In this document: in pieces, positions 38,484 through 49,939 of the stretch
How the letters are laid out: the number at the start of each line of letters is the position of its first letter
How positions within the stretch are numbered: the stretch's first letter is position 1
NCBI GenBank assembly: GCA_905250075.1
Contig: CAJNOP010000061.1
Location: 573,831-637,830, forward strand
Source: Rotaria sp. Silwood1
Lineage: Eukaryota; Rotifera; Eurotatoria; Philodinida; Philodinidae
Reading direction: 5' to 3'
Length of the DNA stretch: 64,000 nt
Program-made: the position numbers and the translations under genes
The notes under the pieces: generated by a model
The model's database searches: none
The model's input: the letters and a program-made list of their open reading frames with translations, nothing else
What the model was told of the DNA's origin: nothing

Positions 38484-39480
38484 TCCACGTAGTCAGATTC
38501 ATGAATTAGAATATATTCTGACAGATCAATCAGCTAATCATCTAATAAGATATTTCTCTTTTTACAAATTTCCAACAACAAAATCAAAAATCTGGAAATC
38601 CGATTTCGTCCAGATTTCATTCACCGTTTCGTTCTACAGATATCGATCTATATAAAGAAGTCTATACTTTAATATTTTGAATGAATTTCCAAAGTGTTGC
38701 TTAGTTTAATTTTACTTCAAATGATTTGTTTTCTTTATAAAATTATGTTTTCCACGCAATCGGATTCTTGAATAAGATTATATTCTGACGGATCAATGAG
38801 CTAATCAATTAATTAGATATTCCTCTTTTTACAAAATTCCAACAACAAAATCAAAAATCTGGAAATCCGATTTTGTCCAGATTTCATTCACTGTTTTGTT
38901 TTACAGATATCGATCTATATAAGGAAGTCTCTACTTTAATATTTTGAATAAATTTCCAAAGTGTTGCTTAGATTAATTTTACTTCAAATGATTTATTTCC
39001 TTATACAATTATGTTTTCCACACAGCGGATTCATGAATTAGATTATATTCTGACGGATCAATGAGCTAATCAATTAATTGGATATTCCTCTTTTTACAAA
39101 TTTCCAACAACAAAATCAAAAATCTGGAAATCCGATTTCGTCCAGATTTCATTCACCGTTTTGTTTTACAGATATCGGTCTATATAAGGAAGTCTCTACT
39201 TTAATATTTTGAATAAATTTCCAAAGTGTTGCTTAGATTAATTTTACTTCAAATGATTTATTTCCTTATACAATTATGTTTTCCACACAGCGGATTCATG
39301 AATTAGTATTTATTCTGACAGATCAATCAACTAATTAATTAATTTATTAGATATTCCTATTTTTACAAAATTCCAACAACAAAATCAAAAATCTGGAAAT
39401 CCGATTTTGTCCAGATTTCATTCACCGTTTTGTTTTACAGGTATCGATCTATATAAGGAACTCTCTACTTTCATATATCA
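38484..39480. repeat. 266-bp tandem repeat, ~3.75 copies
   Basis: Units start at TCCAC near 38484, 38750, 39017 and 39282 (spacing 266, 267, 265). Each carries GGATTCATGAATTAG, AACAACAAAATCAAAAATC, TGGAAATCCGATTT and GATATCGATCTATATAAGG in the same order. Copies 2 to 4 are closer to each other than to copy 1. Each unit includes one CCGATTT word related to the flanking TCGGAT clusters. Confidence 0.92.
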
Positions 39481-39599
39481 AGTGAATTCTGCCATTTTGT
39501 ATAACTAAGTTCTATATATTAGGAACAATCTTAGTACAAGCATTGTTCAATTTTAAGAAGGATCGTAGTATATACATTGTTAGATTCTAGGAATAATCC

Positions 39600-40090
39600 C
39601 AGTTGAAACAGTTGAAATCCTTTAGGATCTTGATGACATCCTGATGCAATCTTTAGAAATTTTGATAACATCCTGGTGAAATCTGTTCAAAATGTCGATT
39701 CAATCTTTGGAAAATCTTTAGAATTCTTGATGAAATCCTTGGGAAATCTTCGTGAAATCTCGACGAAATCCTTGAGAAATTTTTATAAATCTTGATGAAA
39801 TCCTTAGGAAATCTTCATAAATCTTGATGAAATCTTTGCGAAATTTTCATAAATCTGGATGGAATCTTCATAAATCTCGACGAAATCCTTGAGAAATATT
39901 TATAAATCTTAATGAAATCCTTGGGAAATCTTCAGAAATCTCGATGAAATGCTGGGGAAATCTTTAGAAGTCTCGATGAAATCCTTGAGAAATCTTTAGA
40001 AATCTTGAGGAAAATTGGATGAAATTGTCAGAAATCTCTAGTAAATCTTTGGAAATTTTGAGAATGCTAGAATGAAATCTGTGTGAAATG
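39600..40090. repeat. Degenerate minisatellite of GAAATCCTTGAGAAATC words
   Basis: Irregular head-to-tail copies of a 17-36-bp unit such as TCTTGATGAAATCCTTGAG followed by AAATCTTTAGAAA, with frequent TCTCGACGAAATCC variants. Unit lengths vary, so the array has diverged. It links the 266-bp array to the right GC-rich end. Confidence 0.85.
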
Positions 40091-40411
40091 TTGATTGAAT
40101 CCTTGTGCAATCGAAACAGATTCAGCCAACTTCTGATGAAATCCGACTGTATTCTGTCGGAGCCTTACGTTATCAAGCGTTTCTCTGTGAAAGGATCCTG
40201 GTGGTTACGGCATTATCTGACAAACAGTTCCGACAGGATCCGATCGGATCCTTTCCGACGTAATCCGGTCCGGAATCCCTTAGTTAGGAATCCTGTGAAA
40301 TACGGTTGGGTTCCGATCGGATTTAGTTGGGAACCCGACGAATTCCGTGTGATCCGACATCGGATCCGATAGTTTCCGGTAGGATCTACAGGTCGGATTG
40401 AATCACCTGGG

Positions 40412-42359
40412 CTCGTGTATGTGTTTTTCAACTCGTGAACAAATTCGACACATTGTGTCTTTTATTAGTTGTTTTTTCTTGCATCAGCTATATGTTATTT
40501 TCACTATTTTGTCTTTCTTTATAGTGAAGAACGTTTGAAAATAAAGTGCAGGTCAATGAAATAAAAGTAGTGGAACATTTTATGTAAATAATTGAACATG
40601 GAAGCCGCTAGTTCGATGAAAAACGGTCTTTCTGATAAGTTTCTGATTTTCCGAAAAAATTTTCTGATCATTTTCCGATTTTAGTAAAAAATTATCTGAT
40701 TTTTGAATTTTCAATCTGGTCACCCTGATCTATAGACAAAAAATTATTAAAATCAGAAGAAGAAGATATTTGAGGAGGTTCCATCGTTATCAATAGCAAT
40801 ACCAACTTTCCTCACATGAGCTACAAAAGAAGACTAATCGAATTACATTAAAGATATTGTTCAAGTTGCTTTCGCATCTTCATCTTTTCTTTACTCTTAT
40901 TTTCGTCTATTCATAAATCTTCAATAACTTGACAACAAGACCATCAAATTGTGATTGAATTCATATTGTTCTTTTTTATCTTTAACAGTTAAATATATAA
41001 GATGATCAGAATAAAATTTAAAACCACGTCGACATGTTGTACGACAACATAAAAATGTATGAAGTTCTCCTAATTGATTATGAGATATTTCTTCATTTAT
41101 AGCATTCTCTTCTGTCGATAGATTATCAACTAAATGATTAATAGTATTTTCTACTTTAGTCATTTATAAAAGAAATTCAACAACAAGAAAAAAAAAGATG
41201 AATTTTCAATTTGCTAGCATAAATAAATTTTCAAAGGAATTCTTTTTTAATTTTCTAAGTACCAAAAACGAACTGTCTTAATATAATAAGAATATTAATT
41301 GATGAACCGATTAATGAACATTTTGCATGTGCTGGCATATCATCTTTACCTTCATCTGAATGATGATAAGAATTATCTTCCAGTACAAATTTATTAAATA
41401 TTGGTTCTCTGCAAACATGTACATCATATACAACATTTTCATTAATCAATAATGATACATTTGTATGTTGAAAAATTCAATTTGTTTTATTTCAGGTATT
41501 TGTTGTAAAATTTCGTTTGTTACTAAGTAAAAACCCCGGTTTTTTTGATGATAATCTTAGAGGTTTTTGATAATTTACCATCTACAAGTTAAAGATAAAC
41601 TGAGAGACTTTCACTTAGCAAAGAAAAAACCTTTCATATACATATCAAGATGATCATAGTAGTCAAATATGACTGATTTGGAAAAAAAAGGCAACAGCAA
41701 AACAGAAAAAAACAAAAATTTTATCATTGTTTGAGTGTCATTTATAAATCATTAAAACAGTTCGTAAAGTTCGTCGATCAGTAAAAACACGTACAATCGA
41801 ATTGAAATCAGTAACTACAAGAACTGTCAATAAAATGAACAAAAAAATTACTACAAAGTTTACTTGAATAATCTTCTGGATTTTCAAAATCTTTATAAAC
41901 ATTTTTCATCATTATATCACGTAATAGCATATTTATGCATTGGCAGCATTTGAAACTTCAGTTGATTTTATTTTCATCGTTGTTAATAATGCGATATGGA
42001 CTACTTTTATCTATAAAAAATATATTTATTTAATTAAAATTATTTGTATTATCCATTGAATTGTAAAACAATAAAATGCATTCTATTTTAAATTATATAT
42101 TAAAATCTATTTAATATGTTCGTCTGTCTCTATAGATTTTTCATAATTAAAATAATTTTTGCTACTCAAAAATAAATTTATAAGCTTTCTAGTAATTTGC
42201 ATTTCGTAACCGAGAGGTTTGCCCTAAAATGAGAACAAAGGAAACCAATTGATAGAGAATTTCAAGTTTTGTCAGTTTCTACAAAACGTTTTTGTTTTCG
42301 ATGCTGACCTTTATCTTCAAAACCTCATCAATTTTCGGGTGTGGATAGATGTGAGTCAA
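40412..42359. other. Intergenic with possible gene relic on the minus strand
   Basis: Near 40727 a single hAT-like end CAGGGTGACCAGATTG is visible on the minus strand without a partner. Minus-strand protein-like stretches occur at 41255-41449 (CSLIGSSINILIIL), 40921-41163 (FLCCRTTCRRGFKFYSDHL) and about 41830-41950 (NMLLRDIMMKNVYKDFENP). They may be exons of one unrecognised or decayed gene; I could not join them convincingly. Confidence 0.35.
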
Positions 42360-42428
42360 GAGGGAAAAACCGAGACTTCAAGTACTTTAATCGTGCTTTA
42401 GAAATACTTGAAGTCTTGTTTTTCCCTC
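42360..42428. ncRNA. Candidate hairpin RNA or small palindromic element
   Basis: Arms GAGGGAAAAACCGAGACTTC and GAAGTCTTGTTTTTCCCTC pair over about 25 bp, continuing through AAGTA/TACTT. There is a bulge and one mismatch, and the loop is about 18 bases. The 69-nt size and imperfect stem suit a microRNA precursor, but the same shape could be a short fold-back relic. Flanking GTGTGG and CACACACCC words hint at a wider, weaker inverted structure. Confidence 0.35.
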
Positions 42429-43073
42429 CTTTTCTACCTCTCATAGCCCAGACCCTATACTCACACACCCATGCTTGCACTCACACCTACTCTCAGCTCA
42501 TACCCACTATACCCGCATGGATATTCCTTCCATTTCTGACTGCTTCTGGACACTCTTGAGTTTAATGACAAAAACGAAGGGATTTTGTTTAAATCGAATA
42601 GGACTTGTTGACAAGTCAATTTTTTTGTTTCTGTCGATCAATAGCTATGAGAATTCGATTCACTTTAATAGTTCTTTTTTATAGATGGTGATTTATATAG
42701 ACAAAAGAATAATTGCTTCACATCGATATACATATACAATTTCTCATCGTCAATGTGAAACCTCTCAAAATCTTGCTTTGTAATATCTTCGTTGTTGAAG
42801 AGCCAAATGGTAACGAAAAAAGTCACTTTTTCACACTTAGTTGGTTTTTTCCCACAAACGTATATTTACTTGAATCAATGAAACATAACTTTTTTCATCA
42901 CTTAGACGGTTTTCTTTGAAAGTGATGATCATACAAAAATTGTCGAAAGCTTCTAGATAAATAAATGAAAAATTTCATATTGTTTTATTTGATCTTTCAA
43001 TTTATCAATAACTCTGCTGACAACTCAAACTTAATTAACTGCATCCGAATAACATATGGCTAATGTGCTTCAT

Positions 43074-43781
43074 GGGCCCCCCCCCTCCCCTCAGAAAAGT
43101 CAATTTTGGTCAAATTTATCGATTTTGTGATTTATAACTCATTAGATAGAGCTAAATGTCTACTCTCGAATGCACTATAGTTGATTGATTTTGTCATGAG
43201 ATTTAAGGATATTACATAGGTTTTTCCGAACCCCCATATTGAAAAAAATAAGGTTTTTAAAAACTTATTTTTCGTTTTTCTCAAAATCAGGTTTTTTGTC
43301 ATGCAGTTTACGCGGACAGGTTTTCTCCATAACGATTCGACATGGAAGTGATAATTTTTTTTTATTATATAGGAGACATGTAAGGCTAGGTCTTAACAGG
43401 CTCCGATTTTTAAATTTCTCTTTTGCTAAAGTAAAAAAACTTAGATAGTTCATTTCTATTAGCACCTCGAATTTGAATATTTTTCGAAAAACATTCTTTA
43501 AAAATCAAATAAAGGGAAATTCAAAAATCGGATCCTGTTAAGTCCTAGCCCTAAGGGTACTCTACAACTTGGAAATCGCGCAAACTTGTTAGCTCGTATC
43601 TTTATTGTGAAATTCTTGCCCGCGTAAGGGGTAATGAATTGACTAGAACTTGTGCATTTCTTTGAGATTTGTGGGAGATATTTTAACCATAAGCTATTCT
43701 AGTCAAGACTAACATTCTCTGAAATTTTGGTTGAAATCGGATGAAAAATAACAAAGTTAGTTTCTGAGGGGAGGGGGGCCC
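43074..43781. mobile_element. Fold-back element with C-rich/G-rich ends
   Basis: The left end GGGCCCCCCCCCTCCCCTC plus AGAAA and the right end TTTCTGAGGGGAGGGGGGCCC (minus its last base) are inverted copies. An inner inverted pair lies at 43386-43420 and 43519-43553 (GCTAGGTCTTAACAGG / CCTGTTAAGTCCTAGC). A 3-bp TCA may flank the element but the target duplication is uncertain. There is no coding capacity. It is GC-rich only at the tips, like the hAT elements here. Confidence 0.7.
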
Positions 43782-44947
43782 TCAAGAATACTATGCCCAT
43801 TGCACGTTCAAATCGCCTCGTCGAAATATCCATCGGAGGACAGCTTGGGTTCATTTTACATTAATTTTTGTTTGAGATTGTGCGATAAAATCTAGACGAT
43901 TGATCCAGCAAAAATGAACAGATTCACACAGAGACACAATCATACCCGCATTCATAATCACACCCACACTATATTTTCAGAAGAGATCTTTTCGAATAAC
44001 TCGTGTTGATTGACGATTACATATCTCAAAGCGCGGTATATAAAATGTTCGTAGATATGTATAGATATAATATCTATCAAGTCGTACAAGTTTTGGGTCA
44101 GAATTGATTCAAATGAGTGTTCATTGCCATCGCTCTGGTATTCGTAGATTTTCAAGTATGCTGGAGAAGTGTTCGTTGATTATCACAGGTATAAAAGTGT
44201 TATTCGTAGAAAAATCTTGGCTTTCATAATTCAAATCGACTTTTGAAGTTGTTTGAAATTGGTGTTTACAGATTTTATTGAATGTGGTTCGTTAAGGTCT
44301 ATTTACATATGTAAATGGATCTAAGCTTTTTTCCTTTCCAGAGATTCGTAAATGTTCATCTGCTTTACAACTGGTCTCTCACAGCAAAGGAGAGTGTGAG
44401 TCCTCTCTTAAACCACAAACTCTTCAATCAATATGTCTTTACATTGCTGTAGTTAGTTAAATGAGTTTCACCACACAAATAGTATTTTTACCTATGACAT
44501 AAGGTTTTTTGAGAGAAAAGCAAACGCTATGTGATTGGACTCTGCTAGGCGGAATATTGAATAGATACGTGTATATATGAATGATTGAAAAATTTTTCAC
44601 TTTCTCCTGTGAAATTTATGCCTTCCTGTACTGTCATTTAAGTTATATCTCAACTTGCTGACGTTGTGTGATGCTTTTGAAACGAAATCACATGACAAGT
44701 TTGATCCGTTGGGTAATGTTAATGTATCCATCTTCTTCTTTGCCTTAACTCCAATTCTGACCCAATCTCTACTACTTAACATTTTCGCAAATATAATGAA
44801 TGCTATTCACTTAATATATTTCAATATTGACATTTTCGTCAGACTATTGCTATTTTCTGGTATTTACTAAGCCCAACTTTATTTAATCCATATCTATTTC
44901 ATTCAAATCTCATTGTATCATAAGAATCTACTACAAATCGTTAAGTG
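43782..44947. other. Intergenic upstream of the beta-lactamase-like gene
   Basis: Nothing recognised. Around 43940-43975 there are degenerate CCCACACT and CACACAGAG words related to the telomere-type repeat. Confidence 0.45.
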
Positions 44948-46178
44948 ATGCATTATTGTATGTGCATTTTGTCATTTTTTGCATCATCAGCCATTTGTTA
45001 CAATGTTGATGACTACAATATTCGTGGAACTATTACTCCCGGATGGGATTTTGCTCTGGATCTGTTCAAAGATAATTTCATACAAGATCGAGATTTGGGT
45101 GCATCAGTAGCAGTATATCATCAAGGTCAATTAGCCTTTGAATTATGGGGTGGTTGGTTTGATCAATCTAAAATAAAGCCTTATGATAATAATACATTGC
45201 AGGTGGTCTTTTCATCAACGAAAGGACTGGTGGCTACGGCAGTTGCGCTTGCTGCTCAACATGGTCATATCGATTATTCGGCATTCGTCACTCGTTATTG
45301 GCCAGAATATGGACAAAATGGTAAAGAGAATACGACAGTGGCAGATATTCTCTCACATCGTGCTGGACTACCAGACGTTTCATCACCATTAGAGCAATAT
45401 CTGAACTGGACAGCAATGATCGAAGAATTAGAACAAAAAGCACCGGCGTGGCCACCAGGATCAGCCCACGGTTATCATGCATTAACTTATGGTTGGCTTG
45501 CCGGAGAACTGGTAAGACGTGTCGATCCAAAGAAAAGATCGTTGGGACAGTTTATTCAAGAAGAAATTTCGAATCCAATAATGTTAGAATTCTATATTGG
45601 TCTATCAAGTGAGCATGAACATCGGGTATCACCAGTGGAATTGAGTCGAAGTTCGAGAGAAACGCTGAATGAATCGACCATCACTCTTTTGAATCTGTTC
45701 AATGAACCTCGTGCACATCAAGCAGAAATACCAGCTGGAAATGGAATTACCAATGCTCGGTCATTAGCGAGACTTTATGCATCATTAATCAGTGATATAG
45801 ATGATGGCAAATACAAGCGACTATTAAATGAAAATATTCTAGAACTAGTAACGAAATCGAACACACCCAAAAATGAGACCGATCTTGTATTTCAAATACC
45901 TACAACATTTGCAATGGGTTTTACACTTTTTGATGATATTTTTCCAGAATTCGGACCAGGCAGTTTTGGTCACACGGGTAGTTTGTACATTGATATTTGA
46001 TTATTGTGTAAATTAAGCTTGACCCATTTTAGGAGCTGGTGGTAGTATTGGTTTTGCTGTGCCATCGAAAAATTTCTCATTTGCCTTTGTTATGAATCGA
46101 CTTGATACAAATACAGTATACGTAGATGTTCGCATAAAATCCATTCTGGCTAAAATTGCAGCATTGATTAATAAATAG
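44948..46178 (+). CDS. Serine beta-lactamase-like hydrolase (LACT/EstB type), secreted or membrane-linked
   Basis: Two exons, 44948-45977 and 46033-46178, are separated by a 55-bp GT-AG intron. Splicing gives GHTGAGGSIGFAVPS across the join, restoring the family's H-T-G block, and makes 391 codons. The first in-frame ATG of the long frame is at 44948; its N-terminus (MHYCMCILSFFASSAIC) looks like a signal peptide or anchor. Motifs: the nucleophile block FSSTKGLV (SxxK) near residue 80, the YHA tyrosine block (HGYHALTYGW) near residue 180, and HTGAGG near 343. The family (class C beta-lactamase fold, as in metazoan LACT proteins and bacterial EstB esterases) hydrolyses esters or peptides by a serine mechanism. 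The natural substrate is unknown and antibiotic resistance should not be inferred. Such genes are often multiplied in nematodes and rotifers. Confidence 0.88.
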
Positions 46179-47878
46179 GTATTGTTCAAAGTGATACATT
46201 ACCTGGAACGTTATAAACTTTGTACTATCTATCAATAAATTTTCAATTACAATCAATAGGCATCAGTGATAAGAAATTACTTGAAGAAAGAGAAACAAAA
46301 GATATTGTCGTACACATAGTCTTCAATGCAAGGAAAAGAATCTTACCAAATTCGATTATCATAAAAGTAACTAGGTGATTGCAGCGCATACTATTTGAAT
46401 GTCTGTATCATAGGTATGAATAGGTTTACGGAGAGAATCCCTACCCATTGAAGTCCATACTCAGGCTTGAAGGTGATAACCGTGAAAAACATAATGAAAT
46501 CGTATTTTATTCTGTGTAATTACTCGATATTACTCACGCACACGAGCGAAAAATGTTTCAAACAAGAACAGTCTATGTAAAATACATAAAAAATCAAGTC
46601 AGTTCTGTAAATGAACTTTTCCGGTTTGAATTCCCAACTTTATTTGTTTCTATCAAACAAAATACCTCTTGATAACTGTTTCAATAAATTCCAATGTTTT
46701 TAGGCAAAGAGAGATTTTCTTCTTTTACCAGTGACATGAATTCAAAATTATAGCATTACTATTACAGGATAAACTGTGATAACTTGATCAACATACATTC
46801 TTTTTTTTACAATTGTACTCATTTTGTTATAACAATAATGCATAGAAAGTTTTATTAAAGTATCCGAAACAATCGTATCTTGAACAAAATATTGATGAAA
46901 GACGATAGTTTCAAGCAAGAATCAAACACAATTGTATTCGATCAACTAATGTGATATCTTTCTATTTTTGTTCTTGCGATGGTATATAATCTTTTTTGTG
47001 AACATATTTATATAATGTCTTTTAGAAACTTCATACACATGTAGAACTATTCAGTTTCGTTATCTCTACGAAATGATTGATTGATTCTTTTCCTTGCGCG
47101 TTTTTAGTTGATAATAGGAATATGACTTTTTTCAGCTTGTTCACGTGGCGCGACACTTCGCTAATCAAGTTTTTGAAAAGTTTGGTTTTGAATTGAACAG
47201 ATCTAAATGCATTATTAGGAGCAGTTCCTCGCACCAATTACCACTGTTGGCATGCGTTCTTTAGAAAGAATAGAATTTTGTCATCGAAAACCGTGTTTTA
47301 ACTTTCCAGAAATCAAATCTTGAATTTCATGAACAAGATTTTCTTTCAAAATATGCTGAGTCGTACATTCTGGTACAGTTTTCAACGTATTGTATAGTTA
47401 ATGAGCTCCTGTTTTGATATGCCAACTTGATTCTTGTGTAGAACGATGGAATTTATAGAAAACACCAATATTTATGAGAATAAAAAACTATTGCTGAGCA
47501 CGTTACGTACCTCAAAATTGATCGACAAAAAACAGCACAACAGCGTGTGAATGTGGACAAGCTATTTTCTTCATCTCATTTCTTTTTTCTTTGAAATAAT
47601 TTTTTATGAAACAATTTAGTTTCTTCTACATGAGTGAAAAATTGAATAATCGTCTCTTTCCAACTTGCAATTCTCGTTTTTTTCTCTCACAGTCTACTTA
47701 CATTGATTGCGCACATAAGCACTCTGGAAGCTTTGTATCAGCCAGTTATTTCTGCGACTCAAAATATGTGGCAAGGTTAGTTGAGATTTAGGCAAAATTA
47801 AATAATTTCAAAGATTTAAAAAAACAAAAAGAAACACTGAAACGGATGATAATAAAGATTTGATTTTATCTATTAATA
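46179..47878. other. Intergenic, nothing recognised
   Basis: No gene family or transposon end was recognised between the hydrolase gene and the piggyBac-type element. Confidence 0.5.
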
Positions 47879-47882
47879 TTAA

Positions 47883-48499
47883 CCCTTTCAGTCCGAAATT
47901 ATTTCTGCTGGATTCAATTCAAGTAGACTGTTATATTAACTAAGTTTAGACACAAACACAAGACAAATATTTCGTGTGCACTCGCATGTGTTGTACTCAG
48001 TATAAGTTTTTATTGAATTTTGTTATACTTGAATAGAAATTTTAATTGCTAAAATTTATTAATGGCAAAACTTGCAAACAAAAAACAATTTTTATTTTTT
48101 TTACACAAACAAAAATGCCACAAAAACTGCATTTTATACTACTAAACACTGGAGAAGCTCGTGTACTGCAATATCTTTATCTTCTTTTAGGCTCAACAAC
48201 AGGCATATGTGCTAACAATTGAGCTGATGGAGATTTGTTCCCCAGCGTTTGTTGAATTTGTTTTTGTTTTCTGGCAGAAAAGTGAATAAGTTCGCCTCCT
48301 GTCTTCCGTGAACTTTGGTCACCAATCAGAACTTGCTCAATGAACGACTATATATCTTCTTTGCAGAGAGTTGGGAAGAATTCTAGAACACTCTTTATTG
48401 CTTCATTTCAAGAGATTAGGTACTAATTTGTCTAAATTATGTTGTGAAAAATAATTATAAAACATGTGTAGCTTTTTTGCTACTATGGAACTGAAAGGA
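47883..48499 (-). mobile_element. piggyBac-type element, 617 bp, internally deleted
   Basis: TTAA occurs at both edges (47879-47882 and 48500-48503), the target preferred by piggyBac. The ends CCCTTTCAGTCC and GGAACTGAAAGGA are inverted with one terminal mismatch. A minus-strand remnant of 55 codons plus stop lies inside (48344-48177): FIEQVLIGDQSSRKTGGELI, then HFSARKQKQIQQTL and AHMPVVEPKRR. It fits the region just before the cysteine-rich end of piggyBac transposases, though the family match is from memory and modest. The catalytic core is gone. Confidence 0.7.
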
Positions 48500-49207
48500 T
48501 TAATAATAAAACTATATTTTTAGGAGTATTTTTTGTGACAGAAACAAATAAAGTTGTGAATTCAAACAGGAAAACTACATTTACTGAACTTATTTGATTA
48601 TTTATGCATTTTACATAGACCCTTCTTCTTCGGAGTACTCTGCCAATGATTGTTCGAATTAGAAACAGTGTTCCTAATAAAGACAAAATTGATTACTCAC
48701 AAATTATTGCTAATTATTCAGCTAATTTTCAAGATAACTGAATGATTTTTGCAACATTCGATCCAACAAGCATTTCTCTATTTAATAATATAAAAAATAT
48801 ATAAACTTTCTTAGAAATTGCTTAACAATAACGAAAAATATTCGTGTTTACAAATAAAAAAGCTGCTTGAATTAGAAACATTGCCTGTGTATCGCAACAA
48901 CTCAAAAGTGCTTGTTCACAGTGTTGTCATAAAATATCATTGAAGCAAATGAAACTGAAACAAGTAGTGATGTGAAAATCTGTAAGCAAGAATCGTTTTA
49001 TCGTATTATCAACGGATGCGAATTCATCCTAGTTGAGTGAATATCTTATGAGAAAAAATAACAGAAAATTATATCAGAGACCTATTATGCATACGGAATT
49101 GTCGTTTCATTTAAAACGAGAAACAATGGTATCGTGGTTGTTGAAGCGGTTGAATGAGGTAAATTCTCCTCGGCAATATCGGCAATTTTATTAATATTAT
49201 AATTTTT

Positions 49208-49939
49208 TCTCGTCGAACTCTTCATTCGAATGTATACTCATTTTACTTCATTGGCTTATCGATTGCTCATCTTGTTCTAGTCGATTTTCACGGTATACCT
49301 CGAATAATTGCCATTACAACGCAGTCAGATATTACTCGGCAAATATCGGCATTTTGCAAAATTCGTTCATATCTATTCACTTTAGCAATTATTCTCTCAC
49401 GTCAATTTATCTGTTTGATTTCAATCGATCAATGGTTGATTCCTTCATCGATTGAGTTCAACACGTATCGTTCATCGAACCATTATTGGCAGCGTTACGT
49501 TTTGAGGTTTGTTTAGCATTCACTCTCTTATTGGATTCAACAATAATCTCTACGAGAGTTCAATTGACTTGTTCAAAACACAAAGAAAAAATAGAATTTC
49601 TTTAAAAATAAGGTCATCATGGTTCTATTCAGTGTACTTGCTTTAATCAGTGTGCGAGCAACTGTTAGACGAACAACTAGTCCGACAATCATTAAAAGTA
49701 CATATTTAAAACATCTAGCAATCCTTCAACAGGAACGGCAATGATCAAAACGTGATGTTCAACTTATTCGATTATCCATTCTTCAAGTCAGCATCTTCGT
49801 AATACTCAATTTTATCTGGGCAATTTATTCACTCATTAGTTTTATGGTTGAAAGACAAAATTCCTATACGGACGATCCAGTAGCTATTGTTTCCTTTTTA
49901 GGCACATTCAGCATCAATCTCGTTCATGTATATGCATCC
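49208..49939 (+). pseudogene. Rhodopsin-like receptor pseudogene (bdelloid orphan GPCR family)
   Basis: Segment 1 (49208-49516) reads SNVYSFYFIGLSIAHLVLVD, then FCKIRSYLFTLAIILSRQFI and CLISIDQWLIPS. This is TM2-TM3 with the conserved cysteine and the DRY-position SIDQW (normally xDRW). It ends at a TAG. Segment 2 (49619-49939) reads MVLFSVLALISVRATVRR, an in-frame TGA at 49742, then SKRDVQLIRLSILQVSIFVI and LNFIWAIY (TM5-TM6), then FLGTFSINLVHVYAS (TM7). It ends at a perfect GTAAGT donor. TM4 and the second extracellular loop are missing and no start was found. It belongs to a different subfamily from the intact receptor at 58036. Confidence 0.75.

Larger units (their letters stand above)
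37885..40411. mobile_element. Composite repeat element with TCGGATCC-rich ends
   Basis: The borders read CCCAGGT (37885) and ACCTGGG (end 40411) as inverted copies, with GTCGGATCC / GGATCYACAGGTCGGAT words just inside. The left ~580 bp and right ~290 bp are dense in TCGGAT, ATCCGA and TTCCGAC words on both strands, mixed with short palindromes. The centre holds a 266-bp tandem array and a short-period minisatellite. No clear 8-bp target duplication was seen, so hAT membership is a guess by analogy with its neighbours. Open frames in the GC-rich ends are repeat artefacts. Confidence 0.55.

Noticed and set aside
37926..38655. Overlapping open frames in the TCGGAT-rich stretch
   Set aside because: Stop-poor GC-rich repeat; frames are open on both strands at once and have no family resemblance.
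40088..40431. Open frames in the right TCGGATCC cluster
   Set aside because: Same repeat artefact as the left cluster.
42341..42684. Open frames around the 42360 hairpin
   Set aside because: They cross the palindrome and a CACACCCA-rich stretch; no protein family and no splice support.
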